In this document: piece by piece, positions 11,919-23,647 of the stretch
How the letters are laid out: every line of letters begins with the position of its first letter
Numbering within the stretch: the first letter of the stretch is position 1
Assembly (NCBI GenBank): GCA_945643635.1
Contig: CALZFC010000305.1
Span: 124,001 to 188,000 of the forward strand
DNA from: Allodiplogaster sudhausi
Lineage: Eukaryota; Nematoda; Chromadorea; Rhabditida; Diplogasteridae
DNA: 64,000 bases
Reading direction: 5' to 3'
The notes under the pieces: generated by a model
Databases searched by the model: none
Seen by the model: the letters and a program-made list of their open reading frames with translations, nothing else
What the model was told of the DNA's origin: nothing
Program-made: the position numbers and the translations under genes

Positions 11919-13462
11919 CAGCGCGCGCAGCGCGCTGACGCTATTTGGGTTTCGGGTCGGGCAGTTTGTATGGGATTTCTCGAGTTTACTTCATATACCT
12001 ACCCCGGGGTGGTGTAACTTTTTTGTTTGTGGTTCCTAAGTTCAGATCTTTGTATCTATGTTCACCGCGCGCCGAGCTGAGTCGAATGAGCTATAGATGA
12101 GGTCTGTAGCTCCACTGGGGACCGAGATACAGACCCCTCGAAAAGTCAGGTTTTCGTTGTGGTGTGACGCCCTTAACTCGGCGCCCCGTGGTCGTACAGA
12201 CCTCATCTATATGTCATTCGACTCAGCTCGGCGTGGGAAGAAAGATATGCTAGGTCTCATACCTTAGGGCCATAGACCCATTTCCCCAAGTCTCAAATTT
12301 CTCCCAGCGCGCGCAGCGCGCTGACGCTATTTGGGTTTCGGGTCGGGCAGTTTGTATGGGATTTCTCGAGTTTACTTCATATACCTACCCCGGGGTGGTG
12401 TAACTTTTTTGTTTGTGGTTCCTAAGTTCAGATCTTTGTATCTATGTTCACCGCGCGCCGAGCTGAGTCGAATGAGCTATAGATGAGGTCTGTAGCTCCA
12501 CTGGGGACCGAGATACAGACCCCTCGAAAAGTCAGGTTTTCGTTGTGGTGTGACGCCCTTAACTCGGCGCCCCGTGGTCGTACAGACCTCATCTATATGT
12601 CATTCGACTCAGCTCGGCGTGGGAAGAAAGATATGCTAGGTCTCATACCTTAGGGCCATAGACCCATTTCCCCAAGTCTCAAATTTCTCCCAGCGCGCGC
12701 AGCGCGCTGACGCTATTTGGGTTTCGGGTCGGGCAGTTTGTATGGGATTTCTCGAGTTTACTTCATATACCTACCCCGGGGTGGTGTAACTTTTTTGTTT
12801 GTGGTTCCTAAGTTCAGATCTTTGTATCTATGTTCACCGCGCGCCGAGCTGAGTCGAATGAGCTATAGATGAGGTCTGTAGCTCCACTGGGGACCGAGAT
12901 ACAGACCCCTCGAAAAGTCAGGTTTTCGTTGTGGTGTGACGCCCTTAACTCGGCGCCCCGTGGTCGTACAGACCTCATCTATATGTCATTCGACTCAGCT
13001 CGGCGTGGGAAGAAAGATATGCTAGGTCTCATACCTTAGGGCCATAGACCCATTTCCCCAAGTCTCAAATTTCTCCCAGCGCGCGCAGCGCGCTGACGCT
13101 ATTTGGGTTTCGGGTCGGGCAGTTTGTATGGGATTTCTCGAGTTTACTTCATATACCTACCCCGGGGTGGTGTAACTTTTTTGTTTGTGGTTCCTAAGTT
13201 CAGATCTTTGTATCTATGTTCACCGCGCGCCGAGCTGAGTCGAATGAGCTATAGATGAGGTCTGTAGCTCCACTGGGGACCGAGATACAGACCCCTCGAA
13301 AAGTCAGGTTTTCGTTGTGGTGTGACGCCCTTAACTCGGCGCCCCGTGGTCGTACAGACCTCATCTATATGTCATTCGACTCAGCTCGGCGTGGGAAGAA
13401 AGATATGCTAGGTCTCATACCTTAGGGCCATAGACCCATTTCCCCAAGTCTCAAATTTCTCC
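11919..13462. repeat. Satellite: four 386-bp units with an internal hairpin
   Basis: The word CGCGCTGACGCTATTTGGG recurs with a spacing of exactly 386 bp (unit landmarks end at 11940, 12326, 12712, 13098). By eye the four units are identical. Each unit contains a 38-bp imperfect inverted repeat (in unit 1: 12071-12108 against 12195-12232, beginning GCCGAGCTGAGTCGAATGA) separated by about 86 bp. No coding potential. Confidence 0.95.
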
Positions 13463-13757
13463 AAGTCCGGGTCCTTCCTAGAGAGAAGTGCCTTCTAGAG
13501 GCCTCCTAGGCCCTAAAGACCCTAGATCAAAGTTGTTCCTCTCCCTTAGGGGACCCCGGATACCCACTTTGGGGGACCCTCAGGGGACACTTAAGGGTCC
13601 ATTTACGGACCCTTAACCGAACATTTTCCCAACTTCTAGGGACCCATAACTGAACTTTTCCTTGACATTTTTGGGACCCTCAGGGGACCCTTAAGGGTCC
13701 TTTAGCTTACATTTTGGGGAACATTTAGGGGGCCCTTAGGGTACCTTTTGGACCACC
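13463..13757. repeat. Low-complexity repeat rich in GGACCCTTAAGGGTCC words
   Basis: Repeated short motifs built on GGACCC and CTTAAGGGTCC, partly palindromic, linking the 386-bp satellite to the 56-bp tandem array. No ORF. Confidence 0.6.
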
Positions 13758-14050
13758 ACTATACTAAGTTGGCAACATGCCAAATCTGGACTTGTGACCA
13801 ATTCTGGACCCCCACTATACTAAGTTGGCAACATGCCAAATCTGGACTTGTGAGCGATTTTGGACCCCCACTATACTAAGTTGGCAACATGCCAAATCTG
13901 GACTTGTGAGCGATTTTGGACCCCCACTATACTAAGTTGGCAACACGCCAAATCTGGACTTGTACACATTTCTGGACCCCCACTATACTATGTTGGCAAC
14001 ATGCCAAATCTGGACTTGTGAACAACTTTGGACCCCCACTATACTAAGTT
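13758..14050. repeat. 56-bp tandem repeat, five units plus a partial
   Basis: ACTATACTAAGTTGGCAAC recurs at 13758, 13814, 13870, 13926, 13982 and 14038, a strict 56-bp period. Each unit holds the near-palindrome TTGGCAACATGCCAA. Confidence 0.9.
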
Positions 14051-14149
14051 GTCAGTACCGCAATTACCAGCCTAATTTGCATAAATTTGCATATTGGAGG
14101 GACTTACACAGGAAAGTCTATGGAAGAATTTTTTCAACCTAATTTGCAT

Positions 14150-14460
14150 ACATTTGCATATTTGGGAGATACGGTGTAGCACCGTGTAATATATAACCCT
14201 ATACAATTCTTAAAAAAAATTTTCATGTTTTTTCCCAAGTTTGAAACAACTTGTATTGCGAAGCCTAACCCACATATAGGAGGCGTGGCCCCTTCTAATG
14301 TATAACCCTATAGCAGGCGTGGAAAATTTTTTTCAAGTATTTTCCAAATTTAAAACAACTTGTATTGCGAAGCCTAACCCACAGATAGAAGGTTTAGAAC
14401 CGGCTAATGTATAACCCTATAGCAGGCGTAGAAAATTTTTTTAAAGACTTTTCCAAAGTC
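14150..14460. repeat. ~109-bp tandem repeat, about two and a half units
   Basis: TGTATTGCGAAGCCTAACCC recurs about 109 bp apart (near 14252 and 14361), with TAATGTATAACCCTATAGCA also repeated. Diverged copies. Confidence 0.7.
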
Positions 14461-14478
14461 TAATAAAACTAGGGAAAC

Positions 14479-15551
14479 CCTTGTTTTTCCCATGCTTCCG
14501 GGGGTTTCAGAAGGGATCTTTTCTTCACGCCTACCGCGTGAATAAAATAACTGTCTATTTGGCTTCCGGCCCGGGATTGGATAAGCCGAGAAACAAGGCC
14601 CTCATTAGAGTAAAAAGACGAAGTCGAATAAAAGCAGGGAAATCTCAAGCCGAGAAACACTACACTCCTTTAGAACAAAAAAAAGACCAAGTCGAATAAA
14701 AGCAGGGAAATCTCAAGCCGAGAAACACTACACTCCTTTAGTACAAAAAAGACCAAGTCGAATAAAAGCAGGGAAATCAACAAAGAACTAAATAGCCCTC
14801 GAATAAAGCCCAAATAGGGGTGTGTTCGAGCGGGGTTTTAGTACTAAGAGTAGTGTCATAATTGCTAAGAGTTAAATATCCTAGAAGAGTTCAATCCAGC
14901 TAAGATAGAGTTAACACCGAGTCAAAGGTGTAACCCCTAGCTTAGGCTCGGTGTTAACCCTAGCTAGGTGTGACCCCTAGCTTAGGCAAGGTCTTAACCC
15001 TTAGCTAGGAGTAATCCTAGCTTAGGCTCGGTGTTTACCATTAGGTCGGTGTTACCCCTGGCTTAGGCTAGGTGTTAACACTTAGCTAGGTATTACCCCT
15101 AGCTTTGACTCGGTGTTAACTCTATCTTAGCTGGATTGAACTCTTCTAGGATATTTAACTCTTAGCAATTATGACACTACTCTTAGTACTAAAACCCCGC
15201 TCGAACACACCCCTATTTGGGCTTTATTCGAGGGCTATTTAGTTCTTTGTTGATTTCCCTGCTTTTATTCGACTTGGTCTTTTTTGTACTAAAGGAGTGT
15301 AGTGTTTCTCGGCTTGAGATTTCCCTGCTTTTATTCGACTTGGTCTTTTTTTTGTTCTAAAGGAGTGTAGTGTTTCTCGGCTTGAGATTTCCCTGCTTTT
15401 ATTCGACTTCGTCTTTTTACTCTAATGAGGGCCTTGTTTCTCGGCTTATCCAATCCCGGGCCGGAAGCCAAATAGACAGCTATTTTATTCACGCGGTAGG
15501 CGTGAAGAAAAGATCCCTTCTGAAACCCCCGGAAGCATGGGAAAAACAAGG
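14479..15551. repeat. Large foldback element: ~440-bp near-perfect inverted arms
   Basis: The arms at 14479-14918 and 15111-15551 are inverted copies that differ at very few positions (one seen near 14550). The outer tips read CCTTGTTTTTCCCATGCTTC and its complement. Each arm contains an internal direct repeat of a 65- to 70-bp segment with ACACTACACTCCTTTAG. The 190-bp centre is made of alternating CT(T)AGGCTCGGTGTTAACC-type words. The short mirrored ORFs in the two arms are consequences of the symmetry, not genes. Confidence 0.9.
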
Positions 15552-15650
15552 TAATATTTGGGTTTCGCCCTGAGCAGTTTGCACTGACTTTCCTAGTTCT
15601 ACTTATAAGCCATCCCCAGGATACCGTAACCCCGTAGCAAGGGTAGCACG
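15552..15650. repeat. Diverged relative of the 386-bp satellite unit
   Basis: Begins TATTTGGGTTTCGCCCTGAG and continues with matches to the start of the 386-bp unit (ATTTGGGTTTCGGGTCGGGC...). The foldback element is therefore flanked by satellite-related DNA on both sides. Confidence 0.55.
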
Positions 15651-16268
15651 GGTCTACTTTCTATTCTTGTGGGTCATTCAATTCTTTTCTGTGGACAACG
15701 ATAAAACTTGCAACGAGGGAAGTGAGTCAGTGAGCGAAAAATAGGTAGAGATAGACAGTGGAAAGGGGAAGGAACAAAGTGCAAGGAAGAACATTGAGAG
15801 ACTAACAATGAGTGAAAGGTATGGTAGACAAAGAGTGGAGATGACTGATGGTGAGAGAGATAGCTGACAATGATTGGTCATGGAATACATTTTCAGTGTT
15901 TTGTTTAGTAGAATAAGCTGAGAGAAGAGAGAGAGAGAAAGAATGAGAGAACGCAATTGTCGATCTGGTTTTGATTGTTGTTCGATATAAAATCATATAC
16001 TATTTCATCTTTCCCATCGAAGAATTCTGGTGTCTATAAATGAATCAGAAAGAAAGAAAGAAACAAAGTTGACCGCCACCTTTTTTGCTCCGAAACAAAA
16101 AGATAGTTTGAACTAAATATAAAAGACACTAATTTCGCTTTTGTAATGCGACAGAACCATAATTAGCCCTTCGGCCTTTATTCTGCAGAGAACGGGGCAA
16201 GTGCGAGGTTAGAAAGGGGGAGAGGGTGGTCCTCGGGGGGGCCGGACGGGGGAAGAGCGCTTGAGGCT

Positions 16269-16660
16269 CTACTTGCTGGCTTCCTCAGCCGCGGCCGAAG
16301 AAGAACCCTTCGCGTAGAGGTACGCAGACAGGTAGGCCAGCTGGTAGACGTGAGCTGGCTGAAAACGCTCAGGTATTGCAGACGTTTTCTGTTTCCAGCG
16401 CGAAGTGTGTTCCTGACTTCTGCCCCGTTTGCGTAGATGTACTGGAGCACCACGAAGCCCGCGAGAGTGTAGAGGGTCGCGAAGGCCAGGTACGACACCG
16501 AGGCCTGAACCATTTTCATATATTGACAAATATTTCATCTATTCTCAATTATTCTGACCGAGCCGAGAAGAATTCCTACGGCGAAGAGAGCACCGAACGC
16601 TCCGCCGAGGGAAGCGGCGAGCATGTTCACGCGGGACGAGCCGATGGACGGAGAAGCGTA
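16269..16660 (-). CDS. Small multi-pass membrane protein
   Basis: Unrecognised. Exons are 16660-16559, 16504-16418 and 16388-16269. The first begins at a TTTTTTACAG acceptor; the first ATG in it (16624) would give about 90 residues. Two clear hydrophobic helices are seen: LAASLGGAFGALFAVGILLG and SYLAFATLYTLAGFVVLQYI. A third, weaker one (VYQLAYLSAYLYAKG) precedes a Ser/Ala-rich tail ending EEASK. The second intron would be only 29 nt, which is very short. Without it the frame shifts to a less convincing tail. It lies downstream of, and on the same strand as, the Cys-module gene ending at 17136, so the two could be an operon; this is inference. Confidence 0.5.
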
Positions 16661-17135
16661 CTGTAAAAAAGGATACGGTAGGAAGAGATTAGATACGGTA
16701 TCACTCTTCGGGAATCTCTGATTAAATCTCCAAATGCGAAAACAATGACTCCTTCCTTATATCGACCATGATAACATTTATCTAATCAGATTAAATATTG
16801 TGGAGCACATTGAATTTTTTAAATATTTATCTTTCTAAGCAATCTGCGTATTCGTTGGGGCAAGTACATACTAACACTAACATACATACATACATATATG
16901 TATGTACATACATACATTCATACATATGTTAGTAATTCTTGAGATCTGAGTTTGTTAGTAAAAGCCATAGAAACCCGTTTGCAGACTAAAAGTAAATTTA
17001 CACAAAATTATACCAAAAAGTATAATTATTAAATAGTGCGTAAAATTCGTTGTCGTACTCATAGTGTACTATGACTGCCCTCCTAAATCATCAATTACTC
17101 GTATCTACAGTATCCTTAGGAAACAGCATCACCCT

Positions 17136-20100
17136 CTAGCGTCTCTCTGCAGTGAAGATGGTGCCATTGGGCAGGACGATGGTGGGTGAGGGGAAGGGGA
17201 AGATGTGTCGATGTCGCGGATGAGTGAGCTGCGTGGGAATGCCGAGGGGGAAGACGCCGGCGACGAACTGCGCCGGACCCTCGTCGCAGACCTGCCAAGT
17301 ACGTCCTTATTTCTTTACTTATTCAATACATTATTAAGAATAGAAAAAAGAATTCAAAATGCGCTGTTTAAAAAAGGGAAATCGAATTCGTCGACTTTGC
17401 AAAATGCAATTTCGCCTTAAAATTTCAGAATTTCGTTGTAAATTATGAGCTAAAGTTTTCTACATGAATTAAAAAGCAACGCAAAATGAGATAAAAAATT
17501 TAATATTCCCCTAATTTTGAAATATCACACAAATTCGAGCGAACCGCCTGAATATGCATGGGGTCGTCGTCATTGATTAGAATTCCCGACTGTGACACCC
17601 AGCCGAGATGCGTGCAGCGAATGTACCACACGGAGAGGAAGGTGCAACAATATCGATTGAACACCTGAGGATTGGCGGGAAAATCAGATTTTCAAAAATT
17701 TGCTGCTTCGCCTAACTTACCTTGATATTCTTGCCCTTTGGTGTGCAATGAATAACCAGACATTCATCGACAAGAAGTTCGGGCGTGCCCTCCACCATTG
17801 TGTACGTGCAGCTTTGGCATGCTAAAATGACGCGGGAAATTTAAATATATATTAAATAATTTCTTTCGTTTCTCTGCCTCTCTACGTTTCACATGCTCTC
17901 TCACCTAACGTGGCGGCGCCTTGTCCGCCTTGCACGTGGCCTTGGCTTCCTTCTTGAGAGGCTTGCCCTTCTCGGTGATCCACTGATTGTTCTGGCACTT
18001 GACAGCGCCGAGCGCCTGCCATTCGGTGCCTTCTTGGATCTTAGAAAGAAAGAAATTAATCATTTGGCGTCATGTTTATATTATTATTTCAAAGACTTCC
18101 ATACATAGTATTCAAATACATACCCGCAGCAAAAGGTTTTAGTAGTTTTCCAATATTATTTAAATAAATAATAAAGGAATGTAATAAGAAAAGCTGAGTA
18201 AGTGCTAATAGAAACGAAAAAAAAAGATCCATATGCCTCTCTTCTGGTCGAGTCTGAAAAGTTGTCTACCATCAACTGTCGATTGACGCACGTCGTCCGC
18301 TTGCACTGCGCCGCGCCCATCGAGCGCACCAGCTGCGTCGGGTCGCAGAAGCCGCCGTGGCACGCGGCCGTCGGCGGGAGCGGCGCGCAGTTTTGACAGG
18401 CTGCCAAGAAATTTTCCCTTGTCTTTGGCACGTAGCCAAAGACAAGGGAAAATTAAGCCGATTAGCCGCACGGCGTGGTTGTTGCAATGCGCGTCATGCG
18501 GGCAAGTCGAGTTGTCGGCTAGCTTCAGCTCCACGCACGTCTCGCAAACTGGCCAAGTATCATCAAATAGATAAATAAATAGACAGATTCATAGAATATG
18601 TTCCTGAGAAACTGTTGCGCAACTGTACGTATTTTTTAAAATGTTAGCTGCGAAACTCTTATGAATAATTTTAAGGAGCTGCAAACATGATAGGTTTTTA
18701 TTAGTTTAAGAAGGTTTGTATTCTCGATACGGTTTTTTGTTGGACGATTTTCTCTGGGCTCAATAAATGTGGTCCGGAGCCGGGCCGGGCACGGTTTTGC
18801 CGGGCCGGAGCGGGCGACTGACTCGGCACTGAGCACGTGATGGAAGAGACGCGAGTCGCGATCTCCGTCTTCAGCGTGTCCAGAACCCAGTTGCCGTGCG
18901 CGTTGCACGAAATCGACTTGTCCGTCACGATCTTGTCGCCGCCCATGAACACCGCAATTCGGGGAAATCACAGAATACAGTAATCGAAGAGCACACTAAA
19001 ATGGAGCAAGGGAGGCTAACCGTCACGTGGCTGTCACGGCATGCGATGTGGCGACACTCGCCCGAGTCCGGCCCGCCAGAAACCTGTTAACAGTTATAAG
19101 TGAAATATAGAATGAATATCAGAGCACATCTTGCAGCAACAGCAAAAAAAAACGCCCACAGTCATGAGCTCCTTGATGCACACCATTTCGTCATCCTGGC
19201 AGCGATCGCTTAGTGGTGGCCTCGGACAGGATTGGCAGTCTGATGAAATAGACGACGATTTGATGCTTTATAAGGACGAACAAAAACAAACGCATAACAT
19301 ATTGTCACAATTTAAGACGGAGAATTTTTGGGTTTTGAAAATTTGACGTTGATCCTTATACAACTGAAAGCAAAAAGCGTACATCCATATCTTTTTCGCA
19401 ATTGTTAAAGTTTCATCATGTGTTATCGACCAATCTTTTGCTTGACGGTGTCAAGAGAAGCGATCAAAAAGATGCACACCTCTCTTCCGCATGCACGTGA
19501 CCTCCTGGTGGTCGACGCGCAGTCCATCGCCCGAGTACCAATGGCCGGTCGACGAGCACAACAGGTACTCAGCAGGGCGGAACGTCGCGCCACGCTTCAC
19601 CTTCAATATAGACTATTCTAGTTCACATACCAAATCTGGATTACCATGGTTTTTTCTTTACTACTTTCTTTTATTTCCTGGGCTTCGAAAGTATTTATTA
19701 CGTGAATCTTTAAGCTAAAAATATGTTTTATCACAAAATACATATATATATGAATTAAGAAGAAATTGATCATTTATGTGCATTCTTGGTCAAGTTGTCC
19801 CATGTCGAAATTTGGCTAATCAAAACCAATATGTTTATCACATCATAATGATGTATGTAGTGAAGTAAGATAAATGATTAATCAAATGAATAAATGAATA
19901 AGATGACAAACCATGAGCGATCCCCGTTCGCACGTGACTCGCGTGCACCGCGTAGATTCGTGACCTTGAGGCCGTCGTCGCAGTCCGAGTCGTCTTCGCA
20001 ATGCTTCGTGTACTGCACGGACGGACACTTGTTGCAGGCTGAACGGTGCGAGGTTGACTGTTCGTCACTTAATTCATTTTAAAAAAACCACTTAATGCAG

Positions 20101-22034
20101 GGCGATCACAAAAAATCTCATTTGCGCAAGCTAGTATTATCTTACAATTAGCGGGTTTGCGCGACTTGCAATATTGAAATAGCGAGCGAAAGGCAAAAGG
20201 TGGCAATTCGACTAAAGGATGAACGATACGTGGAGATGCAGTGCACGTGAGCTGCGTGACGCCCAGGACTGCAGTGCCATTCTTGCGATGGAAGGTACCG
20301 CTCGTGCAGCCGATCTCATCATCAACCAGCCAGTTGAACTCGTAGAGATACTGAAACGGGAAGGAAGAGAGACTGAATGAGAAAAAGAAAGAGAAAAATG
20401 AAAAGAGAGTGAAGAGAGAAATTAGAGTGATGAAAGTGGATGAAAAGTATTATCACTCCTTTTTCACGTTTTCTTGTTTCGTTTTACGAATTAATCCAGT
20501 TGATTTTTTTTCAAGTGCTCAAGGAATATAGCTTTTAAGAATGACTCCGGCTTTTACACTTGAAAAAAATCCAGCACTCGTTACGCGATCAACTTAATGA
20601 TCGGCAATTTTGTGTAAGTGCAAATCAATCGCAGCAGCTGCTCATTTCCTCTTTTTATGGCGTGCTGACAATGAGCGACAGGGTGGAGGTCGAAAAAATG
20701 GAATGGCTAAATCGAAAGGGAAGAAATCAAACGTTCAATAAGAAGAAATAGCGTAATTATTCGCTTATATTTTTAACTACGACATAATTCTTTTGAAGAA
20801 CAAAAAGAAAGTCATTTTGAAACTATGGCTGTCCTTTTTTTACAAGGGACATATGTATGTACATATATGCGAGCAGACTGCCTTTCACACTACATACAAG
20901 ATCTCAGACATTATCCAATTAGTGGAGATCATAACAACGCGCCGCCAAACAAAGGCTTGCTCCAGACGATTAAAGATTAGGATCAACACCATTTCCCGCA
21001 CCCCGAGGGTACTACTTTTTCTGCTAGAACTTTTCTTCCTTCCCTGCTTCTCTTCCATCTCTCTCTCTCTATTTTTTCTCAAACCCGTTTTTGCTCTCTC
21101 TTCACATAGTTTTGAGGAACGATAGCATCAGAGAGACAGGACAATGAAACGACGTCTACAGTTCCATCCTTCCCAGGGAAGTAGACACATTATCCTTACC
21201 TTCTTATTGCTTAAAGGACGTTGCGAACAGACTCCATTTAGTAGGTGACAATTGCATAGCCTTGGTTCTTTGCCAGAAAGTTGTCCATATAGAAGATATT
21301 TACATACATATATGCGACAAGTTAAATCTAGACTGATTGTGAGGGAAGTGAAGGAATTATTCATGCGAACACAATCCATATACTAGATCGGCACAAAAAC
21401 ATCAAAAGCAGAAGGGATCAATGACAATTTACCCACCATTGCTAATGTAAGTGTCCTAATTACATAACGATCCTTCTCTTCACTTGTCCTTAATAACTAA
21501 AGTAACTTACCCTTAAGTCTCCCTTGGAACACGTGACACGACACGATGCCTCTTTGAGCGCGTTGAAGCAGAGCAGACCGGGCGGGCAGATTGTCGAGAA
21601 AGCCGCACCCTTGCAGCCACACGAATCAGCTGGCGAAAGGAAGGTTATCTCTCTCACTCTTTCTCTCTCTCCCTCTCTCTCTCTCTCTTTCTCTCTCTCT
21701 CTATCTCTCTCTCTCTTTCTCTCTCGTTATGGCTTTATCTTTCTCTCCTTTTCCGTCTCTATCGCTTTTTTCTGTCACTGTCTTTCTCTCTTTCTGCATC
21801 TATACACCTGATTTTTGTCCTCTTGGTTTTTTCCTTGCGCGTATGGTATCAACTTTTTATTCATCTAATAATAAGTCCATCTCAGAGTAAACTCCAACTG
21901 TCAAACTCTCCATTGACAGATTTATTATTGAATCAGCAAGAAAAGAGCGCGCTCTCACCGATGAGTGCCGCGGAGTTCGGCGAGTGAAGAAGAACCAGAA
22001 GAGGACTAAGGAGAGCCGAGAGCGGCAGTCGCAT
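17136..22034 (-). CDS. Secreted protein of alternating Cys-rich modules (ET-module-like)
   Basis: The start at 22034 gives a signal peptide (MRLPLSALLSPLLVLLHSPN). About 13 exons follow to the stop at 17136. Two module types alternate. Type Y has the pattern C-x2-C-x(8-10)-C-x(4-6)-C-x(6-12)-C-x3-C (for example DSCGCKG...CRVTC in exon 21629-21511, and modules starting near 20045, 19240, 18550, 18403 and 17829). Type X has the pattern C-(N/S/T)-x2-G-x-(W/F)...(V/I/L)TC (20350-20230, about 19610-19480, about 18965-18830, about 18050-17900, about 17667-17540). The tail reads GPAQFVAGVFPLGIP...NGTIF. Type Y resembles the nematode ET module (extracellular, conserved Cys); type X is not named here. 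One Y exon (about 20044-19910) needs a 1-bp shift to keep its last two cysteines in frame. Role unknown; likely extracellular. Confidence 0.65.
18410..18454. repeat. Perfect 20-bp hairpin at an exon-intron border
   Basis: AATTTTCCCTTGTCTTTGGC at 18410-18429 and its exact complement at 18435-18454, with a 5-nt loop (ACGTA). It lies between two Y-module exons of the Cys-module gene and overlaps the possible donors and the short intron there. Confidence 0.9.
21640..21730. repeat. (CT)n microsatellite in an intron
   Basis: Pyrimidine run with CTCTCT/CTTTCT words inside an intron of the Cys-module gene. Confidence 0.9.
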
Positions 22035-22219
22035 GACTCGCCCGCCTAGTCGCATCCTTCAATGCGTCTTCATCATTCGACGAATAATTTAAGTATTAAA
22101 TTGGGATGTGTTCTATACATTAATTCACTGAACAGGTGAAGACTGAAAAATGCACTTAAACGCTATGTAGAAAAAGTAAGCGAGCCTAAAAAAAATGATG
22201 TCATGAGTCAAAGTATGCA

Positions 22220-22865
22220 TTTATTATTTAATTAATATGCAAATGGCGCCGCTCTTTATTCGCTCCCTTGTCAAAAATGACAAGTTCGCCCCCCGCCCCG
22301 ACCCGCGCTCGATCATACTCAATTCAATCAATCGGCGCTGCTCCCGGAGAAACCGCTTGGCTGGCCGGGATAAAAACTGCCTAATCTTCGTCGGCCACTT
22401 CGACGAACCCGCCGGTGCCCATCGATCGCCCACTTCCATGTGATAGATCCCCGTGTATTCCATCAAAAACACATTGGCCCGATAAGCGCGAATAAAGTTA
22501 AAGTTAAAGCAGAGAGGTAGAATGAAGAAAATAATTCTATCAATTGTTCAAGACTACAAAGTGGCTGATGGTGAGGGAACAACTAAACAATCAAGAAAAG
22601 GTAGCAAATTATGGTCCCCTCCTCACACAAAGTCGACCCGTTCCAATTAGCGCCAGTCCCTATGCCCTTCATTCTGTCCTCTTTTTTCTTCTTTTCCTAA
22701 CCCTCCCGCCCATTCTCTTGTGTTCCATCAGTGAGCTATGGTTTGACATGCCACTCTCGCCATTCTTTCATAGTTCAATCTCTCTCTCGCCCCCTACTCT
22801 CTCCTCTCTCTCCTCTCTCCTCTCTCTCCTCTCTCCTCTCTCCCTCCTCTCTCTCTCTCTCTCTG
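22220..22865. other. Spacer with (CT)n; no supported gene
   Basis: Contains an open minus-strand stretch (22472-22224) with no upstream splice partner and a (CT)n tract at about 22776-22863. I cannot support a gene. Confidence 0.35.
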
Positions 22866-23439
22866 TGCCATGCGAGTGTTGTAAGGCAGCGACTGGCTGC
22901 TCGCCTCTCCAGGCAATTCTGCCATTTCTCATGTCTAATCTGGTCGCTCGACTTCTGAACACAAAGAAGATTGTCATTGTTGGATACAAGTTTCAAAGAA
23001 TTTATTTTTTTACCTTTTTCTTCTCGTAAAGAAAAAGGAAGTCTGACAAACAACATTGAGAATTCTTCATACTCCCTGATTCACTAAACGTTACATATGC
23101 CCCAGGGTTTTCAAACTTTTTGCTCCAAGGTTATTAATTATTAGTTGTGTTAAATAGCTCAATGATCTTGCCGCGTTGAGTTGAATCGAAGAAGAAGAAG
23201 AAGATGATGATGAGGTCTCGACTTCCCCTGGGGGCCGAGAGACACTTCGAAAAGAACAGGTTGTTTGTGTATTCTGGAAATCAGCTGCCCATCCTGATCT
23301 CCTCCCTATCCATATCATAAGCAATTTGACAGCTTCGCAGTGATCACATCGACAAAGTTTCTTCCTTCCTTGCAACTTCGATTCATCAAAGAAGGCGTTA
23401 CCTTTATTGCTCTGATACTGGCCAACTTCATTGAAGAAG

Positions 23440-23646
23440 AAAGAAAGGAACAAGGCAAAATACGACCAGAGATGGCGGGCGAGGGGGAGAGGGCAGAGAG
23501 AAAGAGGGATGGGAAGAGAGGACAGAGAGAACGAGGGATGGGAAGAGAAGACAGAGAGAATGAGGGATGGAAAGAGAGGACAGAGAGAACGAGGGATGGG
23601 ATGAGAGGACAGAGAGCGAGAGAGCGAGAGAGAGAGAGAGAGGAGA
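23440..23646. repeat. Imperfect GAGAGGACAGAGAGAACGAGGGATGG minisatellite passing into (GA)n
   Basis: Roughly 30-bp purine-rich units repeated about four times (the word GAGGGATGGGA recurs), ending in (GA)n. It begins directly after the stop codon of the adjacent minus-strand gene. Confidence 0.7.
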
Positions 23647-23647
23647 A

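Noticed and set aside
11919..13462. CRISPR-like array
   Set aside because: Units are 386 bp, contiguous and identical, with no unique spacers; this is a satellite.
14481..15573. Two pairs of mirrored ORFs, 63-72 residues
   Set aside because: They arise from the inverted arms of the foldback element and have no splice or codon support.
22224..22472. Minus-strand ORF of 82 residues considered as a terminal exon
   Set aside because: No acceptor in phase and no upstream partner; likely 3' untranslated or random sequence.
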